This document shows positions 37,364 to 48,267 of a DNA stretch of 64,000 bases, in pieces. The stretch comes from Lentinula raphanica. Taxonomy: Eukaryota > Basidiomycota > Agaricomycetes > Agaricales > Omphalotaceae. How positions within the stretch are numbered: the first letter of the stretch is position 1; each line of letters begins with the position of its first letter. The stretch is from assembly GCA_027919835.1 (NCBI GenBank), contig JANVFP010000057.1, positions 1 through 64,000 of the forward strand, in the 5' to 3' direction. The notes beneath the pieces are model-generated. The model had not been told where the DNA came from and searched no databases. It saw only the letters and a program-made list of their open reading frames with translations. The position numbers and the translations under genes are program-made.

Positions 37364-39359
37364 TCAACATTTGGAAGGAACACCGTTCCTAATTGCCAAC
37401 CAAGACGGACGAGATGATATGTCTTTCCACCAGCTAAGGCCAGGGATGAGAACGTAGTCACGAAAATAGAGCATAGTGTCACCCACCGATTGACATTTGG
37501 ACCCTTGGTCAGGAGCAGGTCGATTCCGACGTTAGACAGCATTTCCCCGTAGGGAAGATGATACAGGTCAACAAGACTGATTTCCTAGATGCATCAGATA
37601 GTCAGCGACGCGGTTCGCTATGTAGGGTGCTCCACACTTACTTCTCCAGCTAGGTATTTTGTATGACTGAGGATGGACTCATATCCCTCGATGACGTTTG
37701 AAAGCTCCTGCAAAGCATAGCCTCTAACAGCATCGCTAGGAAGTAATCCGTGTTGTCTGATACATATTATGAGATGCGTTGAGCAAGTGTGGGATGAGAC
37801 CGCATACCGCTGCATGAGCGTTTCATATAACGCATTCTTCGCAAGGGGCTCGAAGCTCTGGATCTCTGTCAACTTGGCTTGTTCGAACATCTCCATCGCA
37901 GAGGTATCATCCGAGTTCGAAGTCAACTTCGTGCCTCTGTCAGGATACCTGGTGGCGATGTATTGACATACATTTCGACATCCATGAAGGATTACTCCAT
38001 CATCGGCCTGAAGGGTAAACGATCCGTGAGTGATGGAGTTAGGTACACAAAGACGACGATTATAGCTTACGATGTATGGCTGAGCGTCGCTGTCAGTCGC
38101 ATGAAGAGGATAGAGCTCATATTTGATCTGTTTCTCATACAACACGGTTGCGATCCGGGCAGTGGAACAACATCGAGGGGAGCCATAGAGCTTGACGACA
38201 TGCGTATGAAGTTCTTCTTGCGGAGGGGTCTCGAAGCCAGAACCAACTAAACATTGGCCAGGAGCAAGTGATTGGAAATCGAAAAGAGCATCGTTCAAGT
38301 GCATAAGGGAAATCGGATCGAGACCGTCATGCACCATTGAGGTCAGGTTGAGGTCTAACTCTGATGTGTACAGTGTCGAAATCGGAAACTCTGAACCAGA
38401 AGCATAAGGAGGAGAAAGAGGAGAGATAGGCGAAACAGGCGACAGAGGTGTGATAGGAGAAGAGGAATTGACGGACGACGCAGAGGATGTCGAAAGCGGG
38501 GACCACTCCTCCGTTGGTGATGAAATACCGGAGGTTGGATAGTAAACTTCTTGAGGGTGAGGAAATCGACTTTGGTTCATAAGACAGTTATATCTAAAAC
38601 AGCATTTCATCAAGCCGTTCGGACTGTTAGATTTCTATAACCTCCTCACCTGTTCTTCGCAGCAAGACCAGTACGTCCAGGGAAATGCTCCTTCACCACC
38701 CGTGCCCATTTTCTACCTGTTTGGCCAACAACTTTGAGCAAGAGTTCATCCTAGAAAGCAAGGAATCAATCGTTCTAATCGAGTGTGAACACAACCCCGC
38801 AGCAACATACCTCTCTCGGCGACCATTTGCTTCGATCGATAGCTGGGTCGAGAGTATCCTTCCACCTCTTGGCACATTCTGACCAACTGTCGTCAGCTCT
38901 TGCGAAACGGAAGAATATTCAACGTCTTGAACACTCACGATCACTGTTCCGTCCTTGGACCATTTCAGCAACTCTACACCACCTAACCAAGCGTTGAGGA
39001 TTAAGCAGGAATCGCGAGATTGCAAGACTCATACCTTGGACCAACGACCTGTACAGCAGCCCTCAGCTGATCGTCTTCCACCTCACTCCAAGCACCCTTG
39101 GTGATTTTGGTCTCCGCGCCAGCATGTGTACTCATCCAACGCTTCCTGCAGTCCTTATTCGAACGATTTGGAACCTTTCTGGAGATGTTACACCAATTCA
39201 ACGGCCTATGAGTCTTCAAGCCCTCTGTAAAAATACCAAGAACGAATTGAATACGACACCGCGAACAACATTTCAAGTTATCGACGAACCGATTTGCACT
39301 GCTTCAATCAGCTGTCGATCTTCTTCTAGGGTCCAAGCTCTGCGCTGACGGGCTGCCAT
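37364..39359 (-). CDS. Three-repeat MYB protein fused in frame to a glutathione S-transferase
   Basis: About 500-515 residues in roughly nine exons. Start MAARQRRAWTLEEDRQLIEA. MYB repeat 1 continues to NKDCRKRWMS. Repeat 2 is TKGAWSEVEDDQLRAAVQVV to NSDQCAKRWKDTLDP. Repeat 3 is SKWSPREDELLLKVVGQTGR to GRTGLAAKNRYNCL. The Trp landmarks make this a nuclear DNA-binding protein (family knowledge). Then comes a Ser/Pro-rich linker (SPITPLSPVSPISPLSPP). After that, in the same open frame with no stop, is a GST N-terminal fold: VVKLYGSPRCCSTARIATVL, then ADDGVILHGCRNVCQYIATR. The GST C-terminal helices follow: EISLVDLYHLPYGEML, PNVNR, WWKDISSRPSWLAIRNGV, ending at a TGA. The usual PFGQVP-type cis-Pro segment is missing if the inferred intron is spliced. 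It may be two genes annotated as one, though frame and phase argue for fusion. Confidence 0.72.
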
Positions 39360-39910
39360 AGCGTCAAAAGGCATCAAGTTCAAGGATCAAGATGGTTCTC
39401 TGAAGGAGGAAAATGAGGACCCACGAGGATATTTGACTTTGGGGCGGGTCGGTTATGTAGTCCGACATCTGAGCAGTCTAATCTTGATGTTACCGTTGGA
39501 TATCCAATTGGAAGACAAGAACAGAGAAAGTGATTGTTCTCACCAACAAGCGGTTTTTATTCGAAAACAAGCAGGAATCAAGACATGGTTGAAGCACAAA
39601 GAGAACGTAGCGCGACTATCGCCGTGTTCGGTTTCACGCTCACACTTTACGTCCGCGCGTTGCAATAAGTATTTGCAGATTCTACGACTCGAACTGGCTA
39701 TACGAAGCTTGGCAGCATATGCGCCAGAAGAGTACATCAGGAGTACATACAACGAACCGTATGGCTAATTGCGGCGCGACGGACGATGGATATCACACAA
39801 GAAAATCAGGGCATCCAAAAGCGTGTCGCTTATCGAAACCACTTGTACTCCCTGACGAATTTCGTGCCAGTATTGTTTGCATTGTGTACCCACCGTTGGG
39901 ACACAGACAT
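39360..39910. other. Intergenic region between MYB-GST and DCPS
   Basis: 551 bp containing the upstream region of the MYB-GST gene and the 3' flank of DcpS, both on the minus strand. Short frames on the plus strand (39433-39768) lack recognisable motifs. Nothing else was seen. Confidence 0.4.
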
Positions 39911-41202
39911 CTATCTTATCTCCTCCTGCGCTGCTTTCATTGGTTCGTAAAGACCATGTTGTTCGCCGAGACCATACGTGAGGGTCATAACATCGAAAAT
40001 ATTGGAGTTAACCGTCAACTATACATGAAGAAAGATGCTAGTAGGTACGTGTATCATGATTCTAGAACAGTGCACTCACTAGGGCGATAACATCTTCCAA
40101 CAAATGAGCCTGTCCTACCGCCATACCCATGCCGGGCAATTCGTAATTTGCATTCACGATATGGACATGGAAATGATCTGGAATGATGTTGAGGATGAAC
40201 AGTTCTAGGCCAGTCAGCACAAACACGAACAATAACTAGGCTGATAATGAATCCACATTCGAAGGCCACCGCGGCCGATACCCCATTTATCACCTACAGT
40301 CTTGTATGCTTCTTGTCGGATTGTTTCAAGTAAAGCGATATGCGAATTTCCACGCAGATCACGAAGCGATCGAAGAGCAGGATCGCGCGCGATAGCGATG
40401 AGGTATAGACTGCTCGTGGTATGGAGGTCCCATTTCATGTCAGGTAGTATGATGAAGTCGGATGATGAGTAGAGAACCTTGTCCTGCTCCGCGCGTCCAG
40501 CAAGAATTTCTGTCACCCTAAGGGCTTTGAATGAACACAGAGGCCGTATGTCTCCTCAGATGACCTACCATCGCGTCCGTTCTGCAGGAAAACCAGCAAT
40601 ATAGGGCTCTACGATCCGGCGATAGAGTTCCGGAGTTTCTTGAACAAGAATAGATTCCTGCTTCGTGTACTTCGTTTACACCATCTCAGAAAATAGATAG
40701 GATGTGAACCACGCGGTAACGCACACCTTTCGAACATGCACATCTGTGGCAGGGCATATTACATTGATCTTCACATCACCTTGCGGTTGTTTGGTTATCG
40801 AGGCTTCTGAGGACATCCATCCAGAGAACCAGGTGTACTGTTTGTTCATTTGAGTGATCGTCCGAACCCCAAGCAGTGCAATCCGCAAGGTCAACGCACG
40901 ATGTCGGTCGATTCCATCATCTCTACCTTGCGAATCAGGTCTTGGAAGAGTGAAGCAGAATGCTCGATGGGAATAGCATTCTTTTCGATACGGATAATTG
41001 CTCGAAGACGATGACCTTTGGCGTCATTTGACGCATTCCATGATGAAGGCAAAGTACCAAGCAAGGTCAGTCTACATCGATCAGGTTCTGAAGATGAAGA
41101 GCGTAATTAATTTCGAGTACTTATTATTGAGTCTTCAGCTTCATTACCTTCACTGAGGAGTTCGGATAATTCAAAGTCTTGCAAATGCGACAAATCCGGC
41201 AT
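39911..41202 (-). CDS. DCS1: Scavenger mRNA-decapping enzyme DcpS (m7GpppX diphosphatase)
   Basis: Hydrolyses the cap dinucleotide left by 3'-5' mRNA decay (EC 3.6.1.59), in cytoplasm and nucleus. Start MPDLSHLQDFELSELLSE is the best visible; a weaker alternative uses a GTAAGT donor further upstream with an acceptor at TTGCAAG. N-terminal dimer domain: MNKQYTWFSGW, GDVKINVICPATDVHVRK, ETPELYRRIVEPYIAGFPAE. HIT domain: DFIILPDMKWD, SLRDLRGNSHIALLETI, LRMWIHYQPSY, then after an intron FHVHIVNANYELPGMGM, the HxHxH catalytic motif, and QAHLLEDVIAL. The last exon reads LTVNSNIFDVMTLTYGLGEQ followed by HGLYEPMKAAQEEIR and a TAG (39911-39913). About 320 residues, close to the family norm. Confidence 0.88.
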
Positions 41203-41569
41203 GAGTAAAAAGTGATGGTCGGAAAGAAAGGCAGAAACTTACAGCCCTGAAGCTCGGGATGCTTGATTCTTACGTGGTTTTGTCACTTTCACGAACTGGC
41301 GAATGATGATGGAGTTAGACGTTCTTCAGGCAGACTCCACGAGTCAACTGTTCAGTGTTCGTGTAAAGAAACGACCCCCTACTAAACTAATGAGGTGTAT
41401 ATTTATGTCAAAAAATGCAAAGCAAAAAGACAACGAGATGCTACGATGGAAGTAGAGACACAATAGTGCCAGCAGGTAGGTATATTGAAGGGACAATCTT
41501 CACCAGCATTCCTCTATCCGTCGTTATTTGGCCTCCAATTTACCTCCACTCCCGTTGTGTGGCGAGTGT
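41203..41569. other. Intergenic: DCPS upstream region and dynein light chain 3' flank
   Basis: 367 bp between two minus-strand genes. It contains a possible alternative 5' exon or leader of DcpS (a GTAAGT donor near 41262 on the minus strand) but no separate gene. Confidence 0.35.
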
Positions 41570-42055
41570 TTATGATTTCCAGACGAGGATCGCAAGAGAC
41601 CCAACATAAAAGTAAATGAAGTGTTTCGTTTCTGTTCAGAGCATTTCAGTCACTCAGATCGAGAGAGAAGGAATGGGTAGATAACATAGATAGGCGTGAA
41701 TGGAAATAGATGAGCGCATCATCATATGAATAGAACACAGTGGCCACATAAGACAAACGAAGGCGATCTGAAGCTCACCATGGGTTACATAGCTTCCAAA
41801 GTTCTTTCCTACGACAACATGCCATGTAGGACCGTGTCTTCGGTCAAATTCCTTCTTGATATGAGCAGCGATATCCTTCTCAATATTGTACTTTTCCAGC
41901 GCTGTTGACGCGATATCCACACTCTCCTGCTGCATCTCCTCAGCCATGTCCACGTTTTTGATGATTGCTTTGGGTAAAGAGCCGCCATCGAGAGCACCCT
42001 TTCCAGAGTCAGCATCGTTGGACGATGAGGTTGGCGCGTCGAGTTTGTCTGCCAT
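41570..42055 (-). CDS. DYN2: Dynein light chain, LC8 type
   Basis: Small homodimeric hub protein of cytoplasmic dynein and many other complexes. Two exons. Exon 1 from ATG 42055 has a Ser/Asp-rich leader [18 protein letters not shown], then [58 protein letters not shown]. An intron of about 150 bp starting GTGAGC leads to exon 2, [20 protein letters not shown] and a TAA. The [10 protein letters not shown] strand that binds partner peptides is intact. The mature reading is about 112 residues, roughly 23 longer than the usual 89, because of the N-terminal leader. That leader could be a mis-set start, but the family MK/MADK-type start context favours ATG 42055. Confidence 0.92.
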
Positions 42056-42573
42056 CTTAGGCGAAGGGGGGATCACTGAAGCCAGCACGAGTCAGTTCAG
42101 GCCGCTACTTAAGCAGATCGATGCAGATTTACCTTGCGGTTAGTGCAAGGACAGCGGAAGGGGAGAGAGTTAAATCAGAAGATGAAGGGTCTCAGGAAAA
42201 CGCGAGGCGATAATAAACGAGACACAGCACGTGTCTTAGGCGTCTAATCGCAAGCGCCTGCAAGCGCGCACATGGACAAACCGTGGGATTTCGAAACTTT
42301 CAGTCTCTTTCTTCATCCAGGTCAATTAGGCAACCAGTCTTCTTCAAGATGTCTACCAAAAGAGCCATGTACAAGCACTGAGTACTGGTGTATCACAGGT
42401 ATACTGGAGTTCATACACATTGGCTACGATCATCGTTGAAGTCGCAATGAAGCTGATCATGATCATCTCCTCTAGCGCAGTTCAATTTACACTCTATGTA
42501 TCGCTGCTTTGTGGGAGGTACCAATCTGAGCCAAATTGAAACACAAAGATTCAACGTGTCATGCCGTTGTTGA
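42056..42573. other. Intergenic: dynein light chain promoter region
   Basis: 518 bp between the LC8 start and the stop of the fourth P450. No motif-bearing frame was found. The part near 42236-42275 has repeated CAAGCGC segments. Nothing further is supported. Confidence 0.35.
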
Positions 42574-44695
42574 TCAGATGCTTCTTTCTGTACGACCTGG
42601 TTGAATCCCTCTATCTGCTTTGGCTTGCGCCACTATCGCAGCAATGTCCATCCTGCGGGCATTAATTTTGCAACGGAATGGTGCTGGTCGACTGCAAATA
42701 CGTTTATGATCATGCTTGGCAACACAGATACGATTACGAACGACTTACACGATAAGACCTTCCTTACACTGAAGTGAATCTGGGAAATTGAGCCTTCCGT
42801 CTCTGCCTACTTCCGCTGCAATGTTGAATGCCCAAAGCAGGGATGCAATGTGGATGAACAGGCTGTTGTTCGCTACATGCCGACCAACACAGATTCTACG
42901 AACTTGTCAATAATTGTTGAAACATCGTATATGTTCATAGTAGTAGATCTACCTTTTCCCAAAGCCATAACTGAAATGGCCTTCATCTTTGGAACCAGCG
43001 ATCAGGGAATCGACATTCCCATCGATATCGAGGAATCGTCCAGGATTAAAATGCTCAGCGTCGTCTCCATAGAGTTCTTTATCTCGGTGTAACGACCTTC
43101 CGGGTTGAATAACAAGATTTAGACTGATCACTAAACCAATACGACCCATCGACTCACCAGTTATTGACAAAACAGACCGTGTCTTTGGGTATGAAATAGC
43201 CTTCATAGAAATCGTCTTGGTTGAGTCGATGAGGTAAACCTGTAGCAAATGTCAAGCATCACTAATGATCAGCCTCAGACGCTGCCAGATGATCTACCTA
43301 TCGGAGACACCCCTCTCCAGCGCAAAATTTCCTTGACGGTAGCCCGTATGTATGGCAGGTGTTCATAGTCCGCAAAAGTCGGCATTCGATACGGTCCCAC
43401 AACGCGATCTATAGTGCAGTATGAGGGAGCGTTCTAAACGACAGCCGATGCACTCACCGATTTCATCTTGTGCAATTCGCTGAGTCTCAGGGTAGAAAAT
43501 CATGGCTTGTATGAACCAAGTGAGCTGACCAGCGGACTAATCAGGTAGCATTATTGTAGGATTCCAGGGACTCTATCGCGATGCTCACAGTCTCAGCCCC
43601 AGCGGAGCTGCTTAATGTATCAGAGACACTCAGAATCTCCCACACAGTCGTTCACGCACTATACCAAGGCAGCATTCCAGGCGATCTCAATAATACCTGG
43701 CTTTTCGGTGTCTTGTAATAGCTTCCCAACGACGTTTGGCGTATCATTTCCTGCATCCTAAAAGCAAATCAATCATCTCCCAAGATATTATACTATTCTG
43801 CTGACCAGTTCCTTTTGCACGTCAGAAGCCAATCTCTCGAACATAGTCGTGTTTCGAACGAAGGACTCTTCTACATTCCGCTTCCACGTGCACATCTATC
43901 TTGGTAGGTGTCGCATCCATTTGAAAAACTCGAATTCGACCCAAAATGACCCCGGGGCAGCTGCCTCTAGCAAATCTGCGTTGAAGCGATCGATTCCACT
44001 GATAGTAGGATGATGAGAGTCCAGCAACGGTGGCCATCCGTATACTATAGAGAGTGAGAGAGAAGTGGAAGCCCGCGAAAAATGATCAACGAAGCCTTCC
44101 GAGTCGGCCAATATTTGAGAAAGCATGATGACGGATTCGATCTCTTGGTAGGTAAAGTAGTCTTTCGCGGTTTGGGAACTCAATGTTCTGTTGTCAACAG
44201 TGATTTTGAACCATCTCTCCCATATTCTTACTACATTCACTTACTCGTGAGCCCCTCTCCGTTGCCTCTTCCAAAGTTCATCCAGCCTGGAAAACCCCCA
44301 ATGCATACCGCCAGTAATGATACTGAGAACGATGAAATCAGGCCAATCCGAATAAATTGTCGCTCGTCGCTCTAACAGGTCTGCAGCAGTTTTGTGTGAA
44401 TTCAACACGATAGTGTTCTGACCAGCAATATTCAGATACACAATGGGTCCTATCGCATTGAGAACGCATAAGTTACGCTGGGGATTCTGAAGACATACAC
44501 CGTGACCATGTTCTTACCATATTGCTTCGCCCAGTTATCAAAAGCTAACCACGGCCGACTAGTTGGAAGCTGGAAGAGGTTCCCAAAGACTGGAAGACCG
44601 AGAGGCCCTGGAGGTAGCTTGGAACGCTGCTGTAACGCTTTGAAAACTCGGAACACGATAAGGATTGCGATTGGTATCAGTATGGAAGAGAACAT
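42574..44695 (-). pseudogene. Cytochrome P450 copy 4, nonsense-disrupted
   Basis: Homologous throughout to the three tandem P450s at 18012-26929, on the opposite strand. Start MFSSILIPIAILIVFRVFKA, hinge SKLPPGPLGLPVFGN, I-helix YSSAGAET, ExxR KEILRWRG (Gly where others have Pro), AEHFNPGRFLD, haem loop [14 protein letters not shown], and C-terminus ending GRTERSI at a TGA. Exon joints match the sisters. At 43896-43898 the frame reads LPR-stop-MCTWKR, where the sisters read LPAWMCRW. A Trp codon TGG has become TAG, in frame, after roughly 210 residues, before the I-helix and haem loop. No other clear lesion was seen, so inactivation is probably recent, or a sequencing error. Without readthrough the product lacks the catalytic core. 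Confidence 0.8.
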
Positions 44696-45021
44696 GACCA
44701 AGGGTATAACAACATCGCATAGGCTTCAATCTCAGTCTGTCCACTTAAATGCGGTCTCTGTGCATGATTTGATCTCATCTTCAGCATTGTGACACTACAT
44801 AGAGATAGTTGAGAGTTAGTCAGATGCTCGTTCTGGATGACATTACCTTTCGCTAACCTCATGTCTCGCCTCTTATCGTTTCTCTGTGGCGTTGTATTCG
44901 GATTCCAGCGTTCTTCGTTATGCCGTACGCATTCCAGTATGAAAAGCGGGGACATTTTTCGGATTCCGAAGAAACTTCATTCATACTGTGTAGCGTCCAA
45001 GTGTTCCTCTAGTATGGTCAA

Positions 45022-45342
45022 TCATAGAGACTCAATAGACTTGGTCCGCGAATCGCGATTCAACCGAATTAGTGAGATGACCTCGAGGTGTATGTGCAAC
45101 GTTTGAGGCCTCAAGCCCCAATGTTGACAGTTGAGGGAAAGCTTTAGATAGGCTGACTTCCGAGTTAGAACCGGAAGTTTGGAGTGTGGACATTGTGCAT
45201 GGTAGAATTCTTCGATACTTTTACGTTTCGAGACGCTTCGTGATACAGATTGAGAATATTGCATCGACGATGTTTCGGAAATGGCACGCACCAAATCCGC
45301 AGTGAGTTGTGTCCCGGTCGTTATTCCAAGTATTGTATCCAT
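45022..45342 (-). CDS. Unrecognised ORF of 106 codons
   Basis: ATG-initiated frame starting MDTILGITTGTQLTADLVRA with no stop for 106 codons. It contains a Ser/Lys-rich stretch (SRSVSKRKSIEEF) and ends RTKSIESL. No family was recognised. It lies in the gap between the broken P450 start (44695) and the coiled-coil gene (stop 45457). It could be an exon of a larger gene, a small orphan gene or chance. Confidence 0.22.
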   Translation of the reverse strand: MDTILGITTGTQLTADLVRAISETSSMQYSQSVSRSVSKRKSIEEFYHAQCPHSKLPVLTRKSAYLKLSLNCQHWGLRPQTLHIHLEVISLIRLNRDSRTKSIESL

Positions 45343-45456
45343 TCATCACATACAAGACTCTCCATGATCCAAGTCGCTGGTAATCAAGCGTCATTAGCTC
45401 TGTATTGAAGAATTAGCACGCAGACAAGTTAGCTAAGAACTTATACCGCACATTTC

Positions 45457-46517
45457 CTATAACGTCTGTCCATCGAACTCTGTCCATCCCAACCGACGCA
45501 GGTCACGCTTGCACTCCTCCGTCTCCTTCTCGACACGAAGATAATCCTCCACAATCTGACCGAACCCATCCTGACCTGAACCACCTTCCACCAACTGCAT
45601 CAAACGCGTATATTCCTCAATCTGACTGTCCAAAACCTGCTCTTCGTCCATCAAACACTCGGCTTCACTCTTGAGCCTGCCGTAGGCGTTCGACAACGCG
45701 TTCATCATCGTTGCTTCTGGTCGAGTATCCGAAACAAATTCATAGACTTCTTTATGTGCTTGAGCTTTCATAAGCGAGAGTTTGACAAGAGAGGCCTCGA
45801 TAGTGGCCGCTAGCAGCGCGTTTCTTGCTTTGTGTTCGTCGTTCAGAGAAGGTGGAATAGTGGCGATCGCATTTAGAAGCTCCTTGTGGAAAGTTGTGTG
45901 TAGCTAAGAGGTGGTCACTTGGAGGCCATGCAAATGAGGACAGATTGTGACGAACCTTGTTCACGCGTGTAATGAGGCCAGTTACAGTAGACCGAGAAGA
46001 CGATAGTTCTGATTCCAAGGAGGCAATGTTTTCGATTTCCTCGCGTATTCGCTCCAATGGATTGACTTCTGAGTCACCTGAGTATATCGCTTGAGTGCTT
46101 GTAGGAGAAAATTCAGAAGAATGATATACCGCCAAAGAACGTAGATATTGACGCGATTCTGGCATCTATTTCCTGTGAAATTTTTGCCTCTATCACTGGG
46201 TCGTTCAAGAGCTTCTTGTTAAGACATGAGCATCAGATAGCAGATTACTATGATTGTTATCACCTCAAGCAATGAATTCACGGGATCTCCTCCAAGATGA
46301 AGCTCAGTGAGCGAGTATGCAAGTGTCTGAACTCAACAGATCAGTTACCATTAGGAGAGCCAGTCATCGAGACACCTACAGAGTCGTGAAGCGATAATTC
46401 ACCTAGTATATCGGCCAATACTTGCAGGCGCAATGCATCCTTGTTCTACGAGCGTTTATGAGCGATCGAGTCCATCATACTATGTCCATTATGAGGACGG
46501 TCACTCACGAGCATCAT
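45457..46517 (-). CDS. Coiled-coil protein of unknown function, about 265 residues
   Basis: Reconstructed from six exons with consistent phase: MMLNKDALRLQVLADILGE, then TLAYSLTELHLGGDPVNSLL, then KLLNDPVIEAKISQEIDARI, joined by a GTATAT...CTCAG intron to GDSEVNPLERIREEIENIAS. Next come RSTVTGLITRVNK and LHTTFHKELLNAIATIPPSL. It ends in a long acidic helical region (CLMDEEQVLDSQIEEYTRLM) and DLRRLGWTEFDGQTL. Heptad-like Leu/Ile/Val spacing runs over most of the length. The layout, a short N-terminal helical domain followed by coiled coil, resembles small kinetochore, augmin or vesicle-tether subunits, but I cannot assign one. The start is chosen because ATGATGCTC splices in phase; an ATG six bases upstream is out of frame. 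It is divergent from the F-box gene 200 bp away. Confidence 0.6.
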
Positions 46518-46547
46518 TGTCGTTCATGGTAAAATGTGTTTTTCGCG

Positions 46548-46682
46548 TTAGCGCCTGCCATTAGCGCCTGTTACGATTAGCGCCTGGTTGATTTACCTAT
46601 TAGCAAAATTTTTTCCTTCTTGAACTCAAACTGTGACAACTGAAGGCGGCTCGGGGCTCACTACTAGGGCTAGGGCTAGGGC
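46548..46682 (+). promoter_or_regulatory. TTAGCGCCTG array and CTAGGG repeats in a bidirectional promoter
   Basis: Exact TTAGCGCCTG decamers start at 46548, 46561 and 46577. About 80 bp on, near 46664-46682, CTAGGG is repeated three times. Both lie in the 200-bp gap between the coiled-coil gene (minus) and F-box copy 4 (plus). A similar TTAGCGC and CCCTAA combination lies upstream of F-box copy 3. Confidence 0.45.
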
Positions 46683-46717
46683 GATCCACTAGTTCCTTGA
46701 ATCTGGCAACAGCTTTC

Positions 46718-48267
46718 ATGTCGCCGTTCTTGTCACTTCCTCACGAGCTACACTCCTCTATCATCGAGTATATCGCATACAATCACATCCTGCCAATATC
46801 ACCGGACTTGCCGCCCCAAATTTTGCTCAGGCATGCTTCATCTGAACTCCTCGTGCTCTCTGTAGCCAATCGGCAGCTACGTCAAGCTTGTCTTCCTTTC
46901 CTCTTCGCATACATCGAAGTGAGGCACGACAAGGATGCAAAAAATTTGAAGAACCATTTAGCACTTTTCACGAAGCTCACAAAGTATGTCTCCTACAAAC
47001 CAATGTCCATTATATCATTGACGATACCCGCAGATTCTTGTTCATAGGTCCCTTCGATGATTTCTCCAAGGAAGGAAATCAAATTCTATCTCAAAATGTG
47101 TCTCAATTCGAGCAACTCCACTGCGTCGAACTACACAGCTGTCGTGCCAGAACTTCTCTGCTCAGAACATTACTCGCGCACCCAACTGTGACATCAATTC
47201 TGGTTCACAGATCACCTCCCCAGTCTATGTGCGATGTTGATCTGTCAAAAGTGATACGACTCGAATACACAATCTGGAAACAAGACGACATCTCTCCAAG
47301 TAAACTCGAAAGCCAGCTGACTCAGGGTATGAGTATTTCGCGCCTGAACCTCATGTCCATTGGAGGTAACATCCTCGATAAACTGTTGGAATCGCGTTTA
47401 CTCTCTGGCTTAAAGGAAATCCGAATGCAATTGGATTATCCTGTCTCATGTTCATCTCTGTCTGCGCTTATGTCGACTCACTCACGCCTCAACGAGCTCT
47501 GGCTCCTTGAATTAGACCAATGGTGTAAACTCGATAGTCCAGCTCCATTGATGTCTTCTTTCATTCAAGAAGCTTGTCAGCAGGGGCTCGAAAACTGTTT
47601 TGACATTGAGCGCGTTGGTCTTCGTAGAGGAATCGGCCAACCATCGCAGGAGTGGTTTGTTATAGGACTCAGCCTGGATGCCACATACGCCGATACCTCT
47701 TCGCTTCTGAAATTACTCGTGCTCCTTGGTATTTCGTTTCCAAAACTCGAATTTTTTCATCTTCTCCTCCGATATGGCCACGACGCGATGCATGATATTG
47801 TATGTACGCCCCTTGTTTAAAGCTTGATTGTACTGATTACTTTGACTTAGGATGACCTCCGTTCTGTTCTCGCACAATTCCCCAGCCTTCGAGTTCTGTA
47901 CCTAACAAATGTCTTCAGGCATATCGATCCTGAATCGATCGATAGGGTGTGTAGTATGCCACAGATCCAAATGCTTGATTGTCCAGATACTCTCGATGGT
48001 CAGCGAGCTCATGCCAAAAGCAAGCTATTGCTGTTGACATCTATCCTGGCAAAGCGAATCAGGACTTTGGATTCATTTTACATCAACGAAATGGACCCAA
48101 CTAAGGACAGTATGGATTTTACTTTCCGACCCGAGTTCCTCAAGGGATGGATCCATGTACTCAATGACAATCGGGACGTCGGTGGAACTCTTGAGTTAGT
48201 CTTGCTATTTCATTGTCGATATCTAACCTACTCATGATGATGATGATGTAGATACATGCAAGATTGA
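46718..48267 (+). CDS. F-box-like protein, family copy 4
   Basis: Same family as the tandem at 12464-17422, about 30 kb away. Start MSPFLSLPHELHSSIIEYIA (F-box-like; one residue shorter than LPDELLHSI sisters), then LLVLSVANRQLRQACLPFLF. Intron 1 after LTK rejoins as FLFIGPFDDFSKEG. The middle exon has LNELWLLELDQW, RVGLRRGIGQPSQEWFVIG, LVLLGISFPKLEFF. Intron 2 after MHDI rejoins as DDLRSVLAQFPSLRVLYLTN. The C-terminus has KRIRTLDSFYINEMD, LKGWIHVLNDNRDVGGTLE. A last intron (GTTAGT...GTAG) gives YMQD and a TGA at 48267. Without it the frame stops at 48237. No disabling mutation. It lacks the ACCACC start context of the left-hand copies. Confidence 0.73.
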
